NCBI GenBank assembly: GCA_022457065.1
Contig: JAJGBQ010000007.1
Span: 744,001 to 808,000 of the forward strand
Direction: 5' to 3'
Length of the DNA stretch: 64,000 nt
Origin: Curvularia sp. ZM96
Taxonomy: Eukaryota > Ascomycota > Dothideomycetes > Pleosporales > Pleosporaceae
Positions 56,657 to 64,000 of the stretch are shown piece by piece. How positions within the stretch are numbered: the stretch's first letter is position 1; each line of letters starts with the position of its first letter. A program made the translations under genes and the position numbers. Under the pieces are notes generated by a model. It worked only from the letters and a program-made list of their open reading frames with translations, was not told where the DNA came from and made no database searches.

Positions 56657-58133
56657 CTACGCACGGGACATGTTCTCGCCCTCCTCCGCCTTCTGCAGAC
56701 CATACTTCTTCAGACTAGCACAGCGTTAGCAACTTGATGCGTCAGACCAGGGGTTGACGGAAAACTTACCGAATGCTCTGGATAGCAATGAAACCAGTGG
56801 TATCCATTGGGCTGAAGTTGTCAAGGGTATCCATCGACGCCTCCTCTTCCGAGTAAAGCTTCTCAGTCTTACTCGAACGACCAAGCACGTACGCGTTACC
56901 CTTGTACAGCTTCATCCTGACCTCACCGTTGACCCTGCGCTGCGAGAAGAGCAAGCTGTTCTCGATGAACTCGCGCTCGGGCGAGAAGTACATGCCGTTG
57001 TAGAGCTGGTAGCTCCAGTTGTGGGTGACGAACTGGTCGCGGAGGTTGCGGACCTGTGCGTCCATGACGAGACCCTCGAGGTCAAGATGGGCGAGGCGGA
57101 GAATGGTCATGGCGGGAGAGTCGTAGCAGCCTCGGGACTTGAGGCCGATGAAGCGGTTCTCGACAATGTCGATGCGGCCGATGCCGTGGGTGAAGCCGAG
57201 CTTGTTGAGCGCAACGAAGAGCTCGACGGAGTCGGTGTAGGTCTTTTCGGGGGTCACAACCTTGACGGGGATACCCTTCTCGAAGTATACGGTGATGTCT
57301 GTGGGCTCGTTGGGGGCATTCAGAGGCGAGTCGGTCATAGTCCACATGTCGTCGGGGGGAGAAACGTCTGGGTCCTCCAGGATACCTGCGCGTGTTAGCC
57401 ACGTCGGAGCAATTGTGACGTTTCATAGCCTTACCAGCCTCGTAACTGCAGTGTGCCAGGTTGGCGTCCATGCTCCATGGCTTCGCCTTGGTGGATGTGA
57501 CGGGGATGCCATGCTTCTCAGCATAGTCCAGCAGATCCTGCCTGCCCTTGAAGCGGTCGCAGAACTCTGGCATCCTCCATGGCGCAATGACCTTGATGGA
57601 AGGCTGTAGTGTGTAGAAAGCCAGCTCGAAGCGGACCTGGTCGTTACCCTTGCCTGTGCAGCCGTGCGAGACGAAGCCGCAGCCTTCTTGTTGTGCAACG
57701 CGGATCTGAGCGCGGGCGATGACTGGACGAGCCAGGGAGGTTCCGAGAAGGTAGCGACCTTCGTAAGAAGCATTGCACTGGACAGCGCGGAAGCAGAGCT
57801 CTTCAACAAACTCCTTTTGCAGGTCGAGGATGACCATCTTCAGCGCACCAATCTTGAGCGCCTTCTTCTCCACCTCATCCCATGGCTCGTCCTGGCCAAC
57901 GTTGGCGAGGAAGCAAACCACCTCGTATCCTTCCTCTGCACAAGTATGTTAGCCCAAGGCAAGCGTCAGAGCGCTGTTCTGGCGTACCAATGAGCCATTT
58001 GAGGATTGTGGAGGTGTCGAGACCACCTAGTGACTCAAGTTAGTACATGTATTTCGCGGTATAGGCATTGCTGCGAAGCCGTTAATGAAGAAAACATACC
58101 AGAGTATGCAAGACAGACGCGTCCCTTTGACAT
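56657..58133 (-). CDS. Argininosuccinate synthase
   Basis: Five exons (58100-58133, 57988-58026, 57435-57935, 56770-57385, 56657-56714) encode 415 aa, the standard length. The ATP PP-loop SGGLDTS (residues 11-17) is rebuilt across the first intron. Family blocks follow: EEGYEVVCFLANVGQDE across intron 2, EGRYLLGTSLARPVIA, SHGCTGKGNDQVRFE, KPWSMDANLAHCSYEAGILEDP across intron 3, and IGRIDIVENRFIGLKSRG. It joins citrulline and aspartate with ATP in arginine synthesis, in the cytosol. A perfect TGACTCA lies in intron 1, and two TGACTC cores lie upstream, in line with cross-pathway control known for arginine genes in fungi. Two tiny 5' exons (34 and 39 nt) are unusual for so conserved a gene but the reading frame proves them. 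Confidence 0.96.
58031..58037. promoter_or_regulatory. Perfect Gcn4/CPC1-type site inside intron 1
   Basis: TGACTCA lies four bases from the acceptor of intron 1 (58027-58099) of the argininosuccinate synthase gene, 100 bp into the transcription unit. It is the exact consensus of Gcn4/CPC1 regulators, which activate amino-acid synthesis genes. Confidence 0.4.
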
Positions 58134-58601
58134 GTTTACTGCTTTTGAGGGGTATCAAGTGTAGTGGAAGAATCAATGGCAGCGGAAGAGTCAATGGTAG
58201 AATATAAGTTTATGGAAATGCGGAGTCATTGATTGCTATCTTATCGGCCATAAAAAGTTCGGTGCTCAACATCCTTGCCGGCCGATCTTCGGTGGGCGGA
58301 TGACTAGCCCTACCATAGGTGAACACGCGAATCGAGTGCAGTGCCAAGTCACCCATCCGTCACAGTTTTCGAGTACATAGCCGATATTGTGGTGTAGAAC
58401 AATAATCGCATTGTATTCAAAGTGGTATATGTAACGCAACAGGCACACTTTTCCCCGGCGCCGTGCATGCAATGCTCCCTCAGTATGCAAAAAGCGTCGT
58501 TGGCCAAATATCAACAAAATGGGAAGAATGACAGTCGATCGCTAGTAAACAGCGCGGAAAAGGCACACGTGGATTATCTGAAAATGCGCTTACGACCACC
58601 C
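58134..58601. other. Intergenic, promoter of argininosuccinate synthase
   Basis: This holds two TGACTC cores on the minus strand (58188-58193 and 58223-58228), 35 bp apart and 55-95 bp upstream of the start codon. Each matches 6 of 7 bases of the Gcn4/CPC1 consensus. No gene is seen. Confidence 0.45.
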
Positions 58602-61600
58602 CTAAAAAGCACCACCGGCCACCCTCTCCCGCTCGTAAAACACAATGTACGCCTTCTCGTTCTGCAACCGGCTGTTGGGTGGAAGATTGCCAGGGTCAAA
58701 ATCCTGAATCTTGTCGTCGTTAAAAGATCGCCAGCATCCTCGCGATTTGTCCTTGACGAAAGCGATATAGTGGCCACTGCCAAGAGTGGCGCCAATATGC
58801 CAAATGACAGCATACGCGTTGTAAACATACGGCCCGTTCATTGTGGGGTCAGCTTTGACTCCAGCTAGCTGCGCGGGTCCGTCCCGAGCTTTTTGCGCAA
58901 CAAAGGCCTCTTGCTCGGGTGTCATCGGCGGTTCAACAAACGGCCCTATATCCAGTCTCTGGAGCGGGAAGTGAATTGGCGTGCGTACTTTGCGCGCAGT
59001 CTCTGTACGAGACGCGCTGAACCGCTTGAAATGGATCACCAGCGTGTCTGGTGCTCGAGTGATGGTAATCTTCTTTACCGCCTCGCGGTCTTTTTTGCAC
59101 CGTGGGCAACGCCACAATTCATCTCCCGCCAGCCGTTCTGGTGCGCAGTATGACTCTAAGCACTGACGAAGATCACACTGACCCTCCCGAGGTATCTCCA
59201 CACTGATGCTCCAAAACGCCTCGTACGTTGTACTGGTTACGCCGCATGTTTGACATGTGAGCTGCGATGCATGCTGCCCAGCGAACAAACCTCCAATGAC
59301 GGACATATCGCGATGCTGGTATCGCCGCCATTCAATCATGGCGGAGTATTGTCGCGGAAATCGCTCGCGAGTTAGTTCTTCTTGATCCGTGAGCGGTTTC
59401 AGCGGCGGCTTGTTCCACGTCAGATTCAAGTCCTCGTGCATGTAATCCAGGACAAACTCGAGAAACTCCTTAGCGTCTTGCTGCTCGTCGATGCCCCATT
59501 GCGAGTTAAAATGACCGCATATACGCTGTTATCAATTAGCCATTGCACGTGAAGCTCAAAATCCGTGAAAACATACTCTAAAGGTGCTAGGGCGTACCGA
59601 CGATACATCGCCCTTGTACAGGTTTGAAAGCAACGTCGCGTACGCCTCCGGAAGGATACCTTTTGTACCTTTCCAATTGTCCCGCTGTAGGTCGCGCTGG
59701 TAACGCCCTGTTAGGAACAAGTCTGAGAGTAGCAAGTGTCCACTTAGGCACTGAACCACTGAGTTCATGTAACATGTGACTCCAAAATTCAAGAGTCCAG
59801 TCCTATGTAGTCTCAAATTGCTGAACTGGGGTTGCGAATTGTAGACGTTGTTGCGGCTTGGTTGTACGTCTCGACGCTCATGAACACCACTGTAGCTAAC
59901 CCTGGGCACTGACGGTGGCGGTCGGGAAGGCGCAACTGGTATGGCAGGTGCTACGTACTGATTGACAGACTGGGATTTTGACGGGTACATCATCGATTGC
60001 TCGGTCTCGACATCAGGGTATCGGCGCAAAAACTCCTCGGTGGAACGATAAAAAGGCGCATTAGGTTCTTCCTCTTCCTCTCCCTCTGTCGGAGGCACCT
60101 CAACAGCAGCCCGCCCTTTGCGAGCCTCTTCTAGCCATTTTTCTTCTTCTTCGTGGTCCATGGGGACGTATTCGCGTCGCGATCGTCTTTGTGAGTTCCT
60201 GGTGATATGAGTAGCGGCTGGAGACCGTCGAACAGCGCGAGTCCTCGCAGGGCCTGCGGCTACCAATTCAGCAGTACTCGACATTTTCAACGCTTGCGGG
60301 CCCACCAGGTCTATCCAGGCCTCGAGGCCACCTTTCAGAAGAACTGGTGGACGTTTAAGTGGTTTTTCGGCATTGAACTCGTGGAGTGTATCGAAAAGCC
60401 GCTTCAGTGCAGTTTCCTGTTCGGAGCGATTGGGCTTTTGCATAAAATCAATGTTCTTAGTTGAGTCGTCGTAATATACGACGACATCGAAATCATGCCG
60501 CCGATCGAACATGGCCTGCTCTTCATCTGGTGAGATGACAAGTCGGTCGAACAGCTGTTCTGCCGAGTCACCGTCACGTAATGTCAGGGGCTCTATACAC
60601 ATGATGTTTCGCACATAGACATGACCTGCGTCGAAATCGGTCCTGTCCCGCACATCAATGGTGAGGACATTGTACATGCGGTAGTAGTCGTATAACATGC
60701 TGGCATCGATTTCCAGTTCCACTGATTTGCTGACGGATCGTGTTCTTTCGGGAACGTTGCGCTGCGCCGGGAAATATGAGTCGGACGCACCATTTGCATT
60801 AGGTGCATAGTTTGACGCGCTCGAGGCAGCCAACGAGTTGCTGCGGCCTCCAGTGCCGTTCATACTTCTTGGAGTGCTTCGAGGTGGATTGATGCTTGAA
60901 GGGCCCGAAATATTGCGTGCGGGACTGTAAGTGGGACTCGGCTCTTTAGGCAGTGAAGCAGCGAACTTTGTATCGAGTGGCAGTTTAGGTGGTGGTGGGG
61001 GCATGGATGAAGGCTGCATGGGCATACCGCGTGGGCCCATGGGCCTACTTGTAGAAGTGTAGTCTGCCGGAGAGGGCATTTTGACAGACAGGTCGGGGCT
61101 GGAGCGGGCAGATGATGTATCGATTGGAGACCCCCGCAGGTTAGCGAAACGTTGAGCGAGGTCGTTTATACCATTCACCGATGCCGCGCTTTGATGGACA
61201 GCGCGGCCATGCAGCGATTGCGGCTTTGGGTGTATGATTGGTTTCCTTCGATAGGAATCTAGGGATGGAGAGGGTGAAGCGCGCCCGTTCGGCATGGTTG
61301 TGGGTACATCAGGCAGCATCAGTTCGTCGTCTCTCCTTGGGAGGGGGGAGCCATTTCGGGAGTCTGGGTTTGTCGCTGCGGGCACGGACGCAGTCCTGTG
61401 GTGGGCGCCATTGCGCTTGTTGTCGTTCTTGATAATGTCCTTTATACGCATGAACCTCTCCTCGCTCGATTTGATGTCTCTCATGAGTTCGTTGAAGTCG
61501 CGGTGAGCCTGACTACGGCTACCATTGATCTTGTCGTAGTATTCGCGGTGGGAGGGTATCAAGTCGACGACAATCTGATATGCGACCATATACTCCCAAT

Positions 61601-61877
61601 ATGCACCGGCGGGGATGCGGTTGTTGAGCATGGTCTTGGCAGAGTTGAAGTGTGCGCGCGCCCGTTCTAGCAAATGGCGGATCTAGCCACGGTCAGCAAC
61701 AACGACGTAGAGCGGGAGTGTCCATAAGAGTACCGTATGGTGTCTGAGTGACTCGGCCGTGTCCGTCGCAGAAGCAATGATCTCTGCAATGGGCGGATAG
61801 GGAGCACCAGGCCCCCGCGAGTCGCCGGAGCCATCGCCATTCCTTGATGTGTCTGCGCCGTTTGTATAACCGCTCAT
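58602..61877 (-). CDS. Ubiquitin-specific protease, Doa4/USP8 type
   Basis: Three exons (61734-61877, 59577-61682, 58602-59525) encode 1057 aa. N-terminal residues about 35-140 resemble the USP8 dimerisation/MIT-like helical domain (RARAHFNSAKTMLNNRIPAGAYWEYMVAYQIV). A long Pro/Ser-rich linker follows. A rhodanese domain is at about 370-500 (YNVLTIDVRDRTDFDAGHVYVRNI). The USP catalytic domain runs from about 675: GLLNFGVTCYMNSVVQCL with the catalytic Cys near 685, QWGIDEQQDAKEFLEFVLD after the second intron, zinc-ligand pairs (CQTCG, CPRCKK) and GHYIAFVK with the catalytic His near 1002. Doa4 removes ubiquitin from cargo at endosomes before vesicle budding. The gene is divergent from VPS27, which acts at the start of the same pathway. 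Confidence 0.93.
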
Positions 61878-62476
61878 GGTGGTGACAGGCAGGTGGGATG
61901 AGGACGGCCGAGGAGCAGCCGCACTCGAAGGAAGCACTTTAGACGTTGGGCACTCGCATGTTCAAGAGACCCCAAACTGAGGCCGCGTTTGCTTGGGTAT
62001 CGATGGGCCGTCCTGGCAACGATGACGGGGAAGCGGGGCGGTGCCGGGGCGGAGCGTGTGGACCTGTCGGGGCGGAGAACTGGTGAGCTGCGGGAGACTG
62101 CTGCTACGGATACCGCCGGTATGCACGCGGAAAGCAAGGAGGAGGGTGGAGGGCGAGGGCGTGGGTGAAGGCGAAAGGGCGGGTGTGGAACAGTAGCAGG
62201 ATGTTGTACTGTTTGGGGTTTGTCCCGGGCTGCAGGCATATGATTGCGGATGCGGCTCGTTGGTCTCCGCCACAGGGCGTCATCAGCCAAGACACAGGCC
62301 CCAGACTCGCAGCTTGCTACCTAACCACCACTGCACTCGCCGCGCCACACCCCTCCCCGGCTCAATCCACTCTCTACGGCGACCGGTGCATTTACATCTT
62401 GCACTCAGCTGCTGCGCGGCGCCTGAAATAAAGCGAACAATACACCAGCTAGCAACGCAACAGCTTCACCATCACC
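61878..62476. promoter_or_regulatory. Divergent promoter of deubiquitinase and VPS27 genes
   Basis: This 600-bp GC-rich region separates the two start codons. It is open in several frames because of its composition, but nothing in it resembles a protein family. Confidence 0.5.
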
Positions 62477-64000
62477 ATGGCGGGCTGGTTCGGGTCCTCG
62501 ACCAACAGCGCGCTCGACGAGCAGATTGAGCGCGCAACTTCTTCGAGCTTGTTGGTCTCAACCTGCAGCTACTCTTGTCTTTTTGCCTGCCGCTGACACA
62601 TTACAGAGAGGATATGCCGCTCAATCTCGAGATATCCGACGTGATTCGGTCCAAGACGGTGCAGCCTAAAGATGCTATGCGCTCACTGAAGAAGAGGATA
62701 GGGAACAAGAACCCCAACGTCCAGCTTGCTGCCTTGAACGTACAGTGAAACCCATCTTATCAGGCGACTCATGTTTGCTAATCCTCCTCTAGCTTACAGA
62801 TACGTGTGTGAAGAACGGCGGCGCTCACTTCATCCAAGAGATAGCTTCGCGCGAGTTCCTCGACAACATGACCTCGCTCTTAAAAGCGCCTCCGTCCGTC
62901 GCTCCCAACTACGACGTAAAGAACAAGATGCTCGAACTGATCCAGTCCTGGGCGACGGCTGCAGAAGGGCGCACAAACCTGGGCTACATCAACGAGGTGT
63001 ACCAGAGCCTACAGCGCGAAGGCTACCACTTTCCTCCAAAGGAGCACATCTCTGGCAGTATGCTCGATAGTAGCGCGGTAAGCTTCTTTTGTCATGCCAA
63101 TCCATCGCACTGATGCTGACCTGCCTTGCTTGTTGCAGCCTCCGGAGTGGACAGACTCTGATGTCTGTATGCGATGCCGCACGCCCTTCACATTCACCAA
63201 CCGGAAGCATCATTGTCGAAACTGCGGAAACGTATTCTGTGGCGCCTGCTCCAGCAAGAACATTCCACTACCCCACCTCGGCATCACGGACCCTGTGCGC
63301 GTCGATGACGGCTGCCACGCAAAGCTCACGGAAAAGGCGCGAGGTGGAAATTTGCCGAGGGTATTCGATGCTCACAGGCCTCAGAAAACATTATACCAGG
63401 GCTCAATGGAGCCGCGGAATGCGCGTGTAGAGGATAGCTTCGATGCAGACCTTAAGCGCGCCCTTGAAATGAGCTTGGATGAGGCCAAGGGGAACAGCTC
63501 GTCTGGCTTTGTGCCCCAATCGCAACTGCAGTCACAGTCCAAGTCATCAAACGGAACTTCCAAGAAGCAGCCTGAGGAGGAAGAAGATGCCGACCTAGCT
63601 GCTGCTATTGCGGCTTCTCTGGCTGATATGGAAGAACAGAAAAGGAAATACTCCACGACCTTCCGGGAGCAAGCTTCCAACGCCTCCGCATCCACACCTT
63701 TTGTTGCGCCTAAGAATGATTACGAACTGACGCCCGTTGAAGCCGAGAACATCAATCTATTCTCCACACTCGTGGATCGCTTGCAGCATCAACCCCCCGG
63801 CACAATACTCCGCGAGCCACAGATACAGGAATTGTACGAGAGCATTGGGAAGCTGAGGCCGAAACTTGCGCGCACCTATGGTGAGACTATGAGCAAGCAT
63901 GGTGCGTACTCTTTAGATTGTCACCAAAGCATACGCTGACCAACATAGATACCCTTTTGGATTTGCACGCGAAGCTGTCCACAGTCGTCCGGTATTACGA
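62477..64000 (+). CDS. Vps27 (ESCRT-0) homologue, 5' part; runs off the window
   Basis: At least five exons: 62477-62550, about 62606-62739, 62793-63077, 63139-63901 and 63949 onwards past 64000. The VHS domain spans the first three (PLNLEISDVIRSKTVQPKDAM, LTDTCVKNGGAHFIQEIASREF). A FYVE zinc finger follows from exon 4: PPEWTDSDVCMRC, RKHHCRNCG, CGACSS and a final Cys in VDDGC. Two ubiquitin-interacting motifs come next (DADLKRALEMSLDEA and DADLAAAIAASLADM), then the start of the GAT-like coiled region (ENINLFSTLVDRLQ). Vps27 binds PtdIns3P and ubiquitinated cargo on endosomes and recruits ESCRT-I. My base count for exon 2 is one off the expected phase, so its boundaries are approximate. The C-terminal part, with clathrin-binding and PSDP-type motifs, would lie beyond the window. 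Confidence 0.92.

Noticed and set aside
57082..57372. Arg/His-rich continuation of the argininosuccinate synthase frame
   Set aside because: It is read-through of intron 3 into the wrong frame; the spliced model restores the family sequence.
1..64000. CRISPR arrays, bacterial operons, viral genes, telomere repeats, rRNA
   Set aside because: None seen on inspection of both strands.

Overview
The window looks like nuclear DNA of a filamentous ascomycete. The genes are interrupted by many 46-90 nt spliceosomal introns with GT(A/G)AGT-like donors, CTAAC/CTGAC branch points and YAG acceptors. Gene families are typical of moulds: Zn2Cys6 regulator, GH92 mannosidase, CE1-type esterase, CHRD protein, Dal5-type MFS transporter. 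A Fot1/pogo element with CpA-to-TpA type nonsense changes and two small cysteine-rich secreted proteins suggest a Dothideomycete, probably a plant-associated Pleosporales species. The species placement is inference. All exon joins were made by eye from splice signals, reading-frame continuity and protein-family fit; every complete multi-exon model given sums to a multiple of three.

Layout. 0.5-7.4 kb: three fungal-specific proteins with membrane segments. 7.9-16.2 kb: mostly a secretome stretch (GH92 alpha-mannosidase, feruloyl/acetylxylan-type esterase, BAS2-like small cysteine-rich protein, CHRD protein) plus one cytosolic proline-rich protein. 16.64-18.47 kb: a complete but inactivated pogo/Fot1 transposon with 68-bp terminal inverted repeats and a TA duplication. 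19.1-27.3 kb: amino-acid permease, a second small secreted cysteine-rich protein, a Bud22 ribosome-biogenesis protein, a WW-like Q/P-rich protein and an RG-rich protein. 27.6-35.1 kb: a likely catabolic mini-cluster (MFS transporter, SDR, Zn2Cys6 regulator, class II aldolase), followed by an intron-containing tRNA-Gln. 36.2-43.2 kb: divergently transcribed beta and alpha subunits of an acyl-CoA carboxylase without visible mitochondrial presequences, an Ohr/OsmC peroxidase and mitochondrial BCKDH E1-beta. 43.9-54.6 kb: CNNM/Mam3-type transporter, a VIT-VWA protein, a polytopic membrane protein and a Q/P/N-rich protein. 56.7-64 kb: argininosuccinate synthase, a Doa4/USP8-type deubiquitinase and, from the same intergenic region, the 5' part of VPS27 (ESCRT-0).

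How genes may work together. The transporter, SDR, regulator and aldolase could form an uptake-oxidation-cleavage route for a polyol, sugar or sugar acid. The carboxylase pair and BCKDH E1-beta point to branched-chain or short acyl-CoA metabolism. The deubiquitinase and Vps27 act at opposite ends of the same endosomal sorting pathway. These links rest on position and family knowledge, not on direct evidence.
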